NCBI GenBank assembly: GCA_020444425.1
Contig: JAHLLB010000006.1
Location: 62,001-126,000, forward strand
Source of the DNA: a bacterium
Lineage (GTDB): Bacteria > Electryoneota > Electryoneia > Electryoneales > Electryoneaceae
Length of the DNA: 64,000 nucleotides
Reading direction: 5' to 3'
A model generated the notes under the pieces. The model ran no database searches and was not told the origin of the DNA. It saw only the letters and a program-made list of their open reading frames with translations. This document shows, in pieces, positions 29,321 to 39,733 of the stretch (its first letter is position 1; each line of letters starts with the position of its first letter). Position numbers and translations under genes: made by a program.

Positions 29321-30601
29321 ATGATCTGGAGAATCCTCTATAATCTTCTCGCTGCGCCTTTGCTGAAGCTGGGATTGTTGATCGCCGGGCTGTTCAGTGA
29401 AAAGGTGCGTCGCGGGATCAAAGGCCGGATGGGCGAGGGCGATCGCTTGCGCAGCGCGCGTGCCCGTTGCCTGGAGGGTTCGCCGCGTGTGCTGGTGCAT
29501 TGCGCTTCGGCCGGTGAGCTGGAGAGCGCGATCCCGATCATCCGTGAGATGAAGCGCCAGAGCGACGTCTGCATCATCCTCAGCTACTATTCCCCCAGCG
29601 CGGTCAACCGAGTCGCCGGGGTTGACGAAATCTCAGACCACATTTACCTGCCGTTCGATTCGCCACGCCGGGTCCGGCGTCTGCTGGATATCATTGATCC
29701 GTCGCTGATTCTCGTGATCAAGCATGACCTGTGGCCGAACCTGGTCTGGCAGGCGAAGAAGCGGAACGTTCCGGTTGTTCTGGCGAACGCATACAGCCGC
29801 CGCGACTCGATGCTGCTGCGGCAACGGATGTTGATCCCGTTCTCGCGGGAATTGAACGGTTCGCTGGCTGAAATTCACGCTGTCACCGAGAGTGACGCCA
29901 GCCGTTGGAGGTTCCTCTCGGGACGTAAGGTGGACGTGCTCGCGACCGGCGACACGCGCTTTGACCGGGTTCGTGAACGTGCGCTAAACAGCGCCGGTGA
30001 CCAGGGCGAATTGAAGCGCCGCTTGTCCGGGATGAAGGTGTTTGTCGCGGGCAGTACGTGGCCGGTGGACGAGAAGATGTTCCACGACGCGTGGCAGGAC
30101 CTGAGCCGGGAAGGTCGTTTGTTGATGCTTGTCCCACATGAGATCGGCGAGGAACACCTGAACCAGATCGAGCAGGAATTCGCCGAATTTGGTGTCGTAC
30201 GTCTTTCGCAGTTGAAGCCGGACAACAAGGAAACGGTGCTGCTGGTTGACCAGATGGGCATCCTGGCGGGACTGTACGGGCTCGGCGTCGGTGCCTATGT
30301 CGGCGGCGGGTTCGGGGTCGGGGTGCATTCGGTGATTGAACCGGCGGTGTTCTCCATTCCGGTCTCGTTCGGCCCGAAATATGAGATGAGCCCGGAAGCG
30401 AAAGAGCTGAAGCGGCGCAAGGGCGCGGAACTGATTGAGGACAGTGACGCGTTGAAGCACTTTATGGCTGCCTGTCTCGACGGTCAACCGTCGCACTTGG
30501 ATATCGGCAAACGTGCCGGCGAGTTTGTCGAAGAAAAGGCCGGGGTCACCCGTACCCTGGTTACGCACCTCACTCAGCGTTACCTCACCATCTCCGGCTG
30601 A
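29321..30601 (+). CDS. waaA: 3-deoxy-D-manno-octulosonic acid (Kdo) transferase
   Basis: VLVHCASAGELESAIPIIREMKR...DHIYLPFDSPRRVRRLLDIIDPSLILVIKHDLWPNLVWQAKKRNVPVVLANA...YVGGGFGVGVHSVIEPAVFSIPVSFGP. Confidence 0.94.
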   Translation: MIWRILYNLLAAPLLKLGLLIAGLFSEKVRRGIKGRMGEGDRLRSARARCLEGSPRVLVHCASAGELESAIPIIREMKRQSDVCIILSYYSPSAVNRVAGVDEISDHIYLPFDSPRRVRRLLDIIDPSLILVIKHDLWPNLVWQAKKRNVPVVLANAYSRRDSMLLRQRMLIPFSRELNGSLAEIHAVTESDASRWRFLSGRKVDVLATGDTRFDRVRERALNSAGDQGELKRRLSGMKVFVAGSTWPVDEKMFHDAWQDLSREGRLLMLVPHEIGEEHLNQIEQEFAEFGVVRLSQLKPDNKETVLLVDQMGILAGLYGLGVGAYVGGGFGVGVHSVIEPAVFSIPVSFGPKYEMSPEAKELKRRKGAELIEDSDALKHFMAACLDGQPSHLDIGKRAGEFVEEKAGVTRTLVTHLTQRYLTISG

Positions 30602-30629
30602 CCGGACACAACCCCGGGAACCTCCAGCC

Positions 30630-32198
30630 ATGAACCCATCCGCAGAACCGGCCCCGTTGCTAGCCCTGGACGACGTTTCGTACAGCGTGAAAGGCGAGCC
30701 GATTCTGGAACGTATCCGTCTCTCCGTGCGCAAAGGCGAATTGGTTGTGATCGCGGGGCGTAGTGGCTCGGGCAAGACGACGCTGCTCAAACTCGCCGCC
30801 GGGTTGATTCATCCGGAACGCGGGCGTGTCGTGGCACCCACGTCGAGCGAGGAGAATGGCAACGGGAAGCGCAGCCTGCCCCGGATCGCGTTCGTTCGCC
30901 AGCAACCGGAAAACCAGCTTGTCGCGGGCACGGTGGAGGAGGAGGTGGCGTTCGCTCTGGGGTTGACCGACATGCCCCGCGCCACGGTTGAAAAGAAGGT
31001 TGAGGCTGCCCTGCGCGCGACCGGCCTGCTCGACGTCCGCAAGCAGCCGCCGTACACCCTCTCCGGCGGGATGATGCAGCGCCTCGCAATTGCTGCCGCC
31101 CTCGCGTTGAAACCCAGTCTGTGGTTGTTTGACGAACCGACCTCGTACCTCGATCCACCATCACGGAAACAGGTTCACGATCTCGCCCGGCGTGAGGCGC
31201 GGCAGAGCGCGGTGGTGTATGTCGCGTCCGATCCAAGAGAATGGCGGCTGGGTACGCGGCTGGTCGTGGTGGACAAGGGACGAATCATCGCTGACGGCAA
31301 GCCTGACGAGGTACTGACCAGCGATGAGGTGCGGGAAACCGGGCTGGTTGAACCGGAGACACCGGCTGTGTGGGAGCGGTGGTTTAACGGGGCAACGTCC
31401 ACGCGCGCGAAGCGATCCGGGAAACAGGACAACCTCCCAGAGTCGCAGATGTCTCTGTCGCTCGCCGTACCTTTGGCAAATTCCGGCTTCACACCGATGT
31501 TGCGGGCGGAAGCGGTGAGTGCGTCCCGCAACGCCCTGCTCAGTGCAAAGCGGCGTGTGTTGCACGATCTCAGCCTGTCGATTGGTGCGGGAGAATGCGT
31601 CGCGTTGATCGGTCCTGCCGGGGCGGGGAAGACGACGTTGCTGGAGGTGCTGGCCGGATTGACACCGCTGGACTCCGGGACGTTGCACCACGAACCGCAA
31701 CGGGACGACGACAAGCACGACTCCGCCGCCGGATTGGCGTTCCAGTTTCCGGAGCGGCAGTTCTTCGCGGAGACGGTGTTGGAGGAAGTCTCTTACGGGG
31801 TCCGCAACGCCGGTGTGGCGAAGGAAACCGCCGGTCGGGTCGCGTTGCAAGCGTTGTGGCAGGTAGGTCTGGGGCTTGAACACGCCGGCCGCAGCCCGTT
31901 CGACTTGAGCGGTGGTGAAGCACGGCGGGTGGCGCTGGCGATTGTGCTGGCCAGACGCCCGCGGCTGCTGCTGCTGGATGAACCGACCGCCGGGCTGGAT
32001 GTCGCCGACACCGAACGGATCGGCGAATTGATTCGACAGCAGGTTGAGGACGGTTGTTCGGTGGTTGTCAGCGGACATGATCTGGATCGGTTTGCCGAGT
32101 GGTGCCCACGGTGGATTCTGTTGAAGGACGGGACAATCCATCATGATGGCCCGCCGGATGCGATGAATGACGACATACGAAAAACCTTTTGGTCTTGA
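30630..32198 (+). CDS. ABC transporter ATPase with two fused nucleotide-binding domains (ECF/CbiO type)
   Basis: Two Walker A (GRSGSGKTTLL, GPAGAGKTTLL), two signature motifs (LSGGMMQRLAIA, LSGGEARRVALA), two Walker B (LWLFDEPTS, LLLLDEPTA). Confidence 0.92.
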   Translation: MNPSAEPAPLLALDDVSYSVKGEPILERIRLSVRKGELVVIAGRSGSGKTTLLKLAAGLIHPERGRVVAPTSSEENGNGKRSLPRIAFVRQQPENQLVAGTVEEEVAFALGLTDMPRATVEKKVEAALRATGLLDVRKQPPYTLSGGMMQRLAIAAALALKPSLWLFDEPTSYLDPPSRKQVHDLARREARQSAVVYVASDPREWRLGTRLVVVDKGRIIADGKPDEVLTSDEVRETGLVEPETPAVWERWFNGATSTRAKRSGKQDNLPESQMSLSLAVPLANSGFTPMLRAEAVSASRNALLSAKRRVLHDLSLSIGAGECVALIGPAGAGKTTLLEVLAGLTPLDSGTLHHEPQRDDDKHDSAAGLAFQFPERQFFAETVLEEVSYGVRNAGVAKETAGRVALQALWQVGLGLEHAGRSPFDLSGGEARRVALAIVLARRPRLLLLDEPTAGLDVADTERIGELIRQQVEDGCSVVVSGHDLDRFAEWCPRWILLKDGTIHHDGPPDAMNDDIRKTFWS

Positions 32199-32357
32199 GA
32201 TACCCCACGTCAGCGCAGCGGGGATCAGGGACAGCAATTCGGGTCTCCCGTGGAAGGGAAATCCGGCCTGATTCCACTTGCGATGACGTTGTGAAACGGT
32301 AACGTTTGGCCTGATTCATCCGTTGCAACGAGTTGCGGCGGAACGTGCGAGGAAGCG

Positions 32358-33563
32358 ATGAAGATTTTGACGTTGAACTGCGGTAGTTCGTCCATCAAGT
32401 ACCAGCTGTTTACGATAGCTGACGACGAAGAGAAGGTGCTGGCCAAGGGTGCGGTGGAACGTATCGGGATGAAGGGTGCGATCCTCAAGCACGAACGGTA
32501 TGATGGCGACAAGGTCAAGGTCGCGGGTGAAATCGTCGATCACGGCGCGGCGATTGAATACATCCTCGCCATTCTGCTGTCGGACAATCACGGCGTGATC
32601 CGCAACCGCGAGGAAATTGAGGCGGTTGGACACCGGGTCGTCCACGGTGGCGAAGTGTTCACCGGGTCGGTGGCGATCAAGCCGGAAGTGATGGAGGCGC
32701 TGAACGAGTGCATCGAGCTCGCGCCGCTGCACAATCCGGCGAACATCAAGGGTATCGTCGCCTGCCAGCGGATGATGAAGAACGTGCCGATGGTCGGTGT
32801 GTTTGATACGGCGTTCCATCACACGCTGCCGGACTACGCGTACCTGTACGGTCTGCCGTTCGTGTTGTACAAGCGCTACGGCGTGCGCCGGTACGGTTTC
32901 CACGGCACCAGCCATTTCTACGTCGCCAATCGGGCGAGCGCGCTGGTTGGCAAGCCGTTGAGCGAGATGAAGGTGGTCACCGCTCATTTGGGCAACGGTG
33001 CGTCGATGGCGGCGGTGGACCAGGGCAAGTCCATTGACACGACGATGGGCATGACGCCGTTGGAAGGGTTGCTGATGGGCACGCGTACCGGCGATATCGA
33101 CGCCGGCGCGGTGTTGCACATCATCGGCCGCGAAGAGTTGACACTGGGTGAAGTGAACACGCTGCTCAACAAGCACAGCGGCCTGATCGGGCTGAGCGGT
33201 GTGTCGTCGGACATGCGTGAGATCGAGGAGGAGATGCAGGCGGGCAATGATCGCGCCCGCCTCGCGTTTGACGTGTTCTGCTACCGGGTGAAGAAGTACC
33301 TTGGCGCGTTCGCCGCGGCCATGGGCGGCGTGGACACGCTGGTCTTCACCGGTGGTATCGGGGAGAATTCCGACCTGCTGCGTGCGAAAGTCGCGGAGGG
33401 GTTGGGTTTCCTCGGCATCGAGATTGATGACGAGAAAAACCAGGTGCGCGGCGGCGAACGGGCGATCCACAGCGATTCGAGCAAGGTCAACGTGTTCGTC
33501 ATTCCGACGAACGAAGAGCTCGTCATCGCGCGCGAAACGAAACGTGTGCTCGCTGAGAGTTGA
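32358..33563 (+). CDS. ackA: Acetate kinase
   Basis: MKILTLNCGSSSIKYQLF, VVHGGEVFTGSV, YGFHGTSHFYV, VTAHLGNGASMAAV, DTLVFTGGIGENSDLLR. Confidence 0.98.
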   Translation: MKILTLNCGSSSIKYQLFTIADDEEKVLAKGAVERIGMKGAILKHERYDGDKVKVAGEIVDHGAAIEYILAILLSDNHGVIRNREEIEAVGHRVVHGGEVFTGSVAIKPEVMEALNECIELAPLHNPANIKGIVACQRMMKNVPMVGVFDTAFHHTLPDYAYLYGLPFVLYKRYGVRRYGFHGTSHFYVANRASALVGKPLSEMKVVTAHLGNGASMAAVDQGKSIDTTMGMTPLEGLLMGTRTGDIDAGAVLHIIGREELTLGEVNTLLNKHSGLIGLSGVSSDMREIEEEMQAGNDRARLAFDVFCYRVKKYLGAFAAAMGGVDTLVFTGGIGENSDLLRAKVAEGLGFLGIEIDDEKNQVRGGERAIHSDSSKVNVFVIPTNEELVIARETKRVLAES

Positions 33564-33593
33564 TCAGCGGCCTGACAATAACGGGCAAGGCCC

Positions 33594-34625
33594 ATGCATG
33601 AAAAACTGACGGAATTGCAGACGCTGCGGGAGGCGTTCATGAAGGACATCGCCGCCGTCAGCTCGCAGGACACTCTGGAAGAGGTGCGCGTCCGCTATAT
33701 CGGACGCAAAGGTTCGATCGCCGAACTGTTCAAGCAGATGGGCAAGATTGATCCGTCGATTCGCGGTGAGTTCGGCAAGACGCTGAACATGCTGAAGAAC
33801 GACGCCACCGCGCAGATCGAAGCGATGGCGCGCGAGTTGGAGCAGGCGGAAACGCTGGCCGGGTACGACCCGACGCTGCCCGCTCGTCCGATCGCGCAGG
33901 GATCGTACCACCCGATTACGTTGATCGAACGCGAGGTCAAGCGGATCTTCACGCGGATGGGTTTCGCGATCAAGCGTGGTCCGGAAGTGGAAGACGTGTG
34001 GCACAACTTCGACGCGTTGAACACACCGGACTGGCACCCATCCCGCGACGAAACGGACACGCTGTATCTGGCGGACATCCCGAACATGCTGCTGCGGACC
34101 GAAACCAGTCCGGTACAGATCCGCACGATGCAGGCACAGAAGCCGCCGATCCGGATTGTCGCGCCGGGGCGTGTGTTCCGTAACGACAAGCCCGATCCGA
34201 CGCACTCGCCGATGTTCACCCAGCTGGAAGGGCTGTACGTGGACAAGGGCGTGACCTTCGCGGATCTCAAGGGGACAGTGCTGCAGTTCTACCGTCACCT
34301 GCTCGGCAAGAACGTGGTGACGCGTTTCCGGCCACATTTCTTCCCGTTCACCGAACCGTCCGCCGAAGTGGACGTTTCCTGCCCGTTCTGCGGCGGGGAT
34401 GGCTGCCGTGTCTGCAAGCACAGCGGCTGGATCGAGGTTGGCGGGTCGGGAATGGTCGATCCGAATGTGCTGGAAACGGTCGGTATCGACCCGGAAATCT
34501 ACACGGGCTGGGCGTTTGGCCTGGGAATCGAACGGATGACCATGTTGCTGTACGGCGTGGATGATATTCGCCTGTTCTACGAGAACGACATTCGTTTCCT
34601 CTCGCAGTTCGGAGGCCGCCGATGA
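33594..34625 (+). CDS. pheS: Phenylalanine--tRNA ligase alpha subunit
   Basis: YIGRKGSIAELFKQMG, HPITLIEREVKRIFTRMGF, RVFRNDKPDPTHSPMFTQLEGLYVD, AFGLGIERMTMLLYGVDDIR. Confidence 0.98.
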   Translation: MHEKLTELQTLREAFMKDIAAVSSQDTLEEVRVRYIGRKGSIAELFKQMGKIDPSIRGEFGKTLNMLKNDATAQIEAMARELEQAETLAGYDPTLPARPIAQGSYHPITLIEREVKRIFTRMGFAIKRGPEVEDVWHNFDALNTPDWHPSRDETDTLYLADIPNMLLRTETSPVQIRTMQAQKPPIRIVAPGRVFRNDKPDPTHSPMFTQLEGLYVDKGVTFADLKGTVLQFYRHLLGKNVVTRFRPHFFPFTEPSAEVDVSCPFCGGDGCRVCKHSGWIEVGGSGMVDPNVLETVGIDPEIYTGWAFGLGIERMTMLLYGVDDIRLFYENDIRFLSQFGGRR

Positions 34626-37030
34626 AGATCTCACTGAACTGGCTGCGTGATTTCGTCGACTTCGACGAATCCCCCGAAGAGATTGCCGAAATCCTCACGT
34701 TCCTCAATTTTGAATGTGAGGGGATCGAAACGATCAAGCGGTACGTGGACGGCGTCGTCGTCGGCAAGGTGCTGGAAAGCGTGCCGCACCCGAACGCCGA
34801 CAAACTGCAACTGACCAGGGTGGACGTTGGCGGCGAAGTGTTGCCGATCGTCTGCGGCGCGCCGAACTGCCGCGAGGGACTGATTGTTCCGGTGGCCACG
34901 GTCGGCACGCAGATCGGCGAGTTCACCATTGACGCGCGCAAGTTGCGTGGCGAGATGTCGCAGGGCATGATCCTCTCCGAAGCGGAGATGAAGATCAGTG
35001 AGAATCACGGCGGCATCCTCGAACTCGGCGCCGGGTTCAAGGTTGGCGACGACTTCAGCAAGGTCGTGCCGGCGGAGGACGCCGTGCTCGAATTCGAGAT
35101 CACGGTCAATCGTCCAGACGCCCTGTCGCACATCGGCATCGCACGTGAACTGGCGGCCTATTGGGGCCGTCCGCTGAAGCTGCCATCGTTTGACGTGCAG
35201 GAATCCAGTTCGCGCAAGGTCGCGGATGAATTGACGATCGATATCGATGCGCCGGAGCAGTGTCCGCGGTATGTGGGCCGAAAGGTGACCGGTGTGACGG
35301 TGATGGACAGCCCGTTGTGGATGAAGGCGCGGCTGGCGAGTATCGGCCAGCGTCCGATCAGCAACGTCGTTGACATCACCAACTACATCCTGTTCGAGCT
35401 CGGGCAGCCGTTGCACGCTTTCGACGCCGACCAGATCAAGGACGGTCACATCGTCGTGCGCATGGCGAACGAGGGCGAGAAGTTTGTCACTCTCGACGAC
35501 AAGCCGCGCAAGCTGGTGGCGTCCGACCTGATGATCGCCGACCCGGAGAAGGGTGTGGCGCTCGGTGGCGTGATGGGCGGCGCGAACAGCGAAGTGACCG
35601 ACGCGACGAAAGATGTGATCATCGAAGCGGCGTACTTCGATCCGCCGACCATCCGTAAGACCGCCAAGCGGCTGGGCTTGCCGTCGGAGGCGTCCCGCCG
35701 GTTTGAACGGGGGGCGGATCCGGGCATGCAGCCGAACGCTGCCGCCCGTTGCGCGGAGCTGTTCCGTCTGCACGCCGGCGCAGAGGTGTTGCAGGGACAG
35801 GTGGATGCGCACCCGGCGCCGGTCGCACGTCCGCCGGTGAGCTATCGTCCGCAGCGCGCGGGGGTGGTGCTCGGCTTTGATGTGCCGAAGGATGATGCGG
35901 TCAAGGTGTTCCAGTCGCTCGAGTTCGGTGTCGAGGACAAGGGTGAGACGGTTGTCGTCACCCCACCGAGCTGGCGTCACGATATCGAGCGCGAGATCGA
36001 CCTGGTGGAAGAGGTCGCGCGTCACGTTGGCTACGACAAGGTGCCGACGGCGGAATCATCGCGTGTTGTGTTGTCCAGTGAGGATCCGCCGTTGGAACGG
36101 ATGCTCGACACGGCGGTCGACACGATGGTCGCGCTCGGGTTCCGGGAGGCGAACTGTTCGGCGATGACCTCGGGTGAGGACCACGAAGCGTTCGCGGGTG
36201 GGTTGAAGCCGTACGTGATCAACCGTCCGATCAACCCGGAAATGAGTGTCTACCGGGCGTCCCTGATCCCGGGATTGCTGCGTGTGGTCGAGCACAACCT
36301 GAACCGTGGCTTCGAAGACGTGTTCTTGTTCGAGGCTGGGCAGGTGGGTGGTGAAGGTTGGCTGGAGACGGATGGCGGCCAGCGTCTGCACCTTGGTTTC
36401 GCGATGGTCGGAAACTGGATCCCGCAGGCATATGATCGTGACGGGGAAGCTGTTGATCTCGCCGAGGTTAAAACGGTTCTGAATGAACTGGCGCGTGGAT
36501 TGACGCTTGATTTACCTCTGCGGTTTGACTACACTACTCCAGATAATCTCATGCTGGGTGTCAAACTCCTGTCGGAAGATGGCTCATTGACAGGAGTTGC
36601 AGGCCAGCTGAAACCTGAACTCGCAGCACGTTTCGGGATCGACCGGCCGGTGTATGTCGGCGAGATCGACATTGAACGTTGGGTCAAGCCGGTGGCGGGG
36701 GAGCTTCGGCTGCCCGGTATCCGGGGTGGTTACCAGCGGTTCTCGCGATTCCCGGCGAATGTGCGTGACGTGGCGTTTGTGGTGCCGCTCAGTACTCCGG
36801 CGGAAGATGTCCGGGGAGCATTGCTGGAGCACTCAAGCGAGTTGCTGGAAGATGTGGTTTTGTTTGATCTTTATAAGGGCAAGCCGTTGGCGTCTGATGA
36901 GCGCTCGCTGGCGTTCCGGGCGACGTTCCGTGCCCCGGATCGAACGTTGACGGATGATGACATCGATCCGATCATCAAAGGGATGATAGGTTCAGCGGAG
37001 AAACTGAACGGAGTTCGCTTACGGGGGTAG
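34622..37030 (+). CDS. pheT: Phenylalanine--tRNA ligase beta subunit
   Basis: MKISLNWLRDFVDF, tRNA-binding domain HPNADKLQLTRVDVG, NRPDALSHIGIARELAA, anticodon-binding C-terminal domain. Confidence 0.98.
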   Translation: MKISLNWLRDFVDFDESPEEIAEILTFLNFECEGIETIKRYVDGVVVGKVLESVPHPNADKLQLTRVDVGGEVLPIVCGAPNCREGLIVPVATVGTQIGEFTIDARKLRGEMSQGMILSEAEMKISENHGGILELGAGFKVGDDFSKVVPAEDAVLEFEITVNRPDALSHIGIARELAAYWGRPLKLPSFDVQESSSRKVADELTIDIDAPEQCPRYVGRKVTGVTVMDSPLWMKARLASIGQRPISNVVDITNYILFELGQPLHAFDADQIKDGHIVVRMANEGEKFVTLDDKPRKLVASDLMIADPEKGVALGGVMGGANSEVTDATKDVIIEAAYFDPPTIRKTAKRLGLPSEASRRFERGADPGMQPNAAARCAELFRLHAGAEVLQGQVDAHPAPVARPPVSYRPQRAGVVLGFDVPKDDAVKVFQSLEFGVEDKGETVVVTPPSWRHDIEREIDLVEEVARHVGYDKVPTAESSRVVLSSEDPPLERMLDTAVDTMVALGFREANCSAMTSGEDHEAFAGGLKPYVINRPINPEMSVYRASLIPGLLRVVEHNLNRGFEDVFLFEAGQVGGEGWLETDGGQRLHLGFAMVGNWIPQAYDRDGEAVDLAEVKTVLNELARGLTLDLPLRFDYTTPDNLMLGVKLLSEDGSLTGVAGQLKPELAARFGIDRPVYVGEIDIERWVKPVAGELRLPGIRGGYQRFSRFPANVRDVAFVVPLSTPAEDVRGALLEHSSELLEDVVLFDLYKGKPLASDERSLAFRATFRAPDRTLTDDDIDPIIKGMIGSAEKLNGVRLRG

Positions 37031-37060
37031 TCAGCCTGAGCGACAAGGGGAGACTGGCAG

Positions 37061-37351
37061 GTGGAATCTGGAACTGCGCCAGGCTTGGCAGAGCTGAGTA
37101 CGCTTGAAGAGAAGGTTGATCGCGTCGCGGGAATGCTGGAAAAGCAGCAGGCCCGGAACCGTGAATTGACCTCGGAAATTGAAGATCTGCGCGAACGGTT
37201 GTCCGTGCGGGAGATAACCGTGGAAGAACTCCAGCGCGAGTTGGAGGACGCTCGCAAGCATCGCCGTGATCCGGCGAAGGAGGAGCTGATCCGCGGGAAA
37301 CTGACGACACTGCTGAGCAGGATCGAGTCTCTGGAACAGGAGACAGCGTAG
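37061..37351 (+). CDS. Small coiled-coil protein (ZapB-like position)
   Basis: GTG start; heptad-rich EKVDRVAGMLEKQQARNRELTSEIEDLRERLSVREITVEELQRELEDARKH between pheT and zapA. Confidence 0.7.
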   Translation: MESGTAPGLAELSTLEEKVDRVAGMLEKQQARNRELTSEIEDLRERLSVREITVEELQRELEDARKHRRDPAKEELIRGKLTTLLSRIESLEQETA

Positions 37352-37416
37352 TCGTCGTAAGGGGATCGTGGCAGTATCCTGGGGGTTGGAACCGGACCTG
37401 GACCTGAGGATTATAG

Positions 37417-37722
37417 GTGAACGAGACAGCACAGGTCGTAAACGTTTCGATTTTCGGTAGTGAATATCCGATCCGTGCGCGTTTGTCGGATGAAGAATAT
37501 GTACGTCAGGTTGCATCGTTCGTTGATTCTCGCATGCGTGAGGTTCACGAGTCGATGAAACCGTCATCCACGCTGAAGGTTGCGATCCTGGCGGCCTTGA
37601 ACATTGCGGACGAATTGCTGACTACCCAGGAGGACAAGACACGAGTTGACAGCTCGTATCGTGAAAGGATAACATCGCTTTCCGATCGGCTTGATGAGCT
37701 GCTTACGCAGCCGGAGCCTTGA
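37417..37722 (+). CDS. zapA: Cell division protein ZapA
   Basis: GTG start; VNVSIFGSEYPIRARLSDEEYVRQVASFVDSRMREV...VAILAALNIADELL. Confidence 0.93.
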   Translation: MNETAQVVNVSIFGSEYPIRARLSDEEYVRQVASFVDSRMREVHESMKPSSTLKVAILAALNIADELLTTQEDKTRVDSSYRERITSLSDRLDELLTQPEP

Positions 37723-37744
37723 TCGGCGGGCGTTTACACGACGC

Positions 37745-37924
37745 GATCCCTGCATTTCTTAGCGACTTTGATTGAGAACCAACACTCTCAATGGAGGGAG
37801 TTCGGCTTCGTTTGTGGCGGGTAGGCCTTGCCGGCAACGGTTGAAGGAAACCTAACACGAACGAGAGGACACCCAGTTTGGTGAACTAAGCGTTCTCCAA
37901 TCCACTCGCGGAAATGCGGGGATC
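37745..37924 (+). ncRNA. ssrS: 6S RNA candidate
   Basis: Closing stem GATCCCTGCATTTC (37745-37758) / GAAATGCGGGGATC (37911-37924), 14 bp with one G-U; bubble hairpin ATTGAGA/TCTCAAT (37771-37792); long terminal stem 37807-37822/37850-37865 capped by CCG-GCAA-CGG; small 3' bubble hairpin CACC/GGTG (37870-37883). Lies between zapA and rny. Confidence 0.85.
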
Positions 37925-37976
37925 AGTGTTTTTCACCGGGACGGGAGTCAATTCCGCCCGAAGGAGATACAGCGAA

Positions 37977-39539
37977 ATGGATGTGCTCACACTGATTATC
38001 GGTGTGCTCGCAGGCGCGGCCGTGGGCGTGGCGGTCGCGTTGGTTCTTCGCAACGTTGCAGACAAGTCCCGTGTAAACTCCGCCCAGTCGCAAGCAGAAT
38101 CGATCGTCGAAACCGCAAAGAAGGAAGCGGAAAACATCAAGCGCGCCGCGTTGTTGGAAGCGCGTGACGAAGCCCTCGCCCAGAAACAGAAGATGGAAGG
38201 TGAGGTAGAGAAACGATTCGAAGAGATCCGGCGTGACGAAAAACGTGTCGCCGATCAGGAAATTGCGGCGGAAAAACGGTTCGAGCGGGCGAAGCAACGT
38301 GAACGTGAACTGAAAGACCGCGAGCGTACCCTGCGCAGGCAGGAGAAGACAGTTACTGCCAAAGAAGAAGAGTTGGACGCGCTAATTGCGGAACGCCGGG
38401 AATTGCTGGAGCAGTTGGCGGGCAAGACATCTGCCCAGGCGTTGGAAGAGTTGCAGGGCATTCTGATTGACAAGGCGCGTGGGGATTCGGCGACGATCGT
38501 CAAGGAGATCCTCGACGAAGCGCGTGAAAACGCCAATCGTGAAGCGAAGGAACTGATCGTCAACGCGATCCACCGCAGCGCGGCCGACCACACGGCCGAA
38601 ATGACGGTTACGGCTGTGGATCTGCCCAACGATGACATCAAGGGACGAATCATTGGCCGTGAAGGCCGCAACATTCGTGCGCTGGAAGCGGCAACTGGAG
38701 TGGATATCATCGTCGATGATACCCCGGAAACGGTTGTCGTGTCGTGTTTTGACCCGGTTCGTCGTGAGCTGGGCCGGATGGCATTGGAGAAGTTGATTTC
38801 GGACGGCCGGATTCATCCGGGCCGCATCGAGGAAGTCGTCTCCAAGGCACAGAAGGAGTTGGACGAACGCATCATGGAATACGGCCGGAACGCCGTCCAG
38901 GAAGCGAAAGTCCATGGGTTGCACCAGGAATTGATCAAAGCGCTGGGCCGGATGCATTACCGTACCAGCTACGGTCAGAATCAGCTCCGTCACAGCATCG
39001 AAGTCGCGAAATTGACCGGCATTCTCGCCGCCGAGCTCGGGTTCAACGCCAAGCTCGCCCGCCGTTGTGGATTGCTGCATGACATCGGCAAGGCGATCGA
39101 CCGGGAGTCCGAGGGCACGCACGTGCAGCTCGGTGCCCAGTTGGCGAAGAAGTATGGTGAGCCGCCTGAGGTGCTGAATACGATTCAGTCGCATCACGGC
39201 GATGTGCCTGCTGACAACGTGCTCAGCGTACTGGCGGCGTCCGCGGACGCGATCAGCGGCAGCCGTCCCGGTGCGCGCCGCGAGAGCCTCGAGAATTACG
39301 TGCAGCGTCTGCACGACCTCGAGGATATCGCCAAGGGCTTCGAAGGTGTCAACAAGGTGTACGCGATTCAGGCTGGACGCGAAGTGCGTATTATGGTCGA
39401 GAATGGCAAGGTGTCGGACGCCTACGCCGAAGTGCTCGCGCATGACATCGCGGAAAAGATTGAAAACGAGCTGGTCTATCCCGGTCAGATCAAGGTGACC
39501 GTGATTCGTGAGTACCGCGCAAGTGGAGTCGCGAAGTAG
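37977..39539 (+). CDS. rny: Ribonuclease Y
   Basis: N-terminal TM, long coiled coil, KH domain [40 protein letters not shown] domain [18 protein letters not shown]. Confidence 0.97.
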   Translation: MDVLTLIIGVLAGAAVGVAVALVLRNVADKSRVNSAQSQAESIVETAKKEAENIKRAALLEARDEALAQKQKMEGEVEKRFEEIRRDEKRVADQEIAAEKRFERAKQRERELKDRERTLRRQEKTVTAKEEELDALIAERRELLEQLAGKTSAQALEELQGILIDKARGDSATIVKEILDEARENANREAKELIVNAIHRSAADHTAEMTVTAVDLPNDDIKGRIIGREGRNIRALEAATGVDIIVDDTPETVVVSCFDPVRRELGRMALEKLISDGRIHPGRIEEVVSKAQKELDERIMEYGRNAVQEAKVHGLHQELIKALGRMHYRTSYGQNQLRHSIEVAKLTGILAAELGFNAKLARRCGLLHDIGKAIDRESEGTHVQLGAQLAKKYGEPPEVLNTIQSHHGDVPADNVLSVLAASADAISGSRPGARRESLENYVQRLHDLEDIAKGFEGVNKVYAIQAGREVRIMVENGKVSDAYAEVLAHDIAEKIENELVYPGQIKVTVIREYRASGVAK

Positions 39540-39559
39540 CGGGAATAGCGTTCAGTTTC

Positions 39560-39590
39560 AGAGCCCGTTGCGGAAGCGCCGGGCTCTTTT
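39560..39590 (+). terminator. Rho-independent terminator after rny
   Basis: AGAGCCCG-ttgcggaagcgc-CGGGCTCTTTT. Confidence 0.8.
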
Positions 39591-39697
39591 GCATCCGGGC
39601 GGGAATGTTTGTTCATTCCCTCACTTCATTCTTGTACGAGTCCCTGTTTGTAGGTGCCCGTGTCTGCTTGCAGACGCGGGTTAGCATAACAAGTTTA

Positions 39698-39729
39698 TCA
39701 GGGACACTTTGGGGACAAAGTGTCCCTGA
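39698..39729. repeat. Palindrome of the GGGACA...TGTCCC family
   Basis: TCAGGGACACTTTG-ggga-CAAAGTGTCCCTGA, perfect 14-bp stem. Confidence 0.75.
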
Positions 39730-39733
39730 GGCA

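Noticed and set aside
34631-36025. 464-aa ORF opposite pheT
   Set aside because: Antisense shadow of pheT; no independent support.
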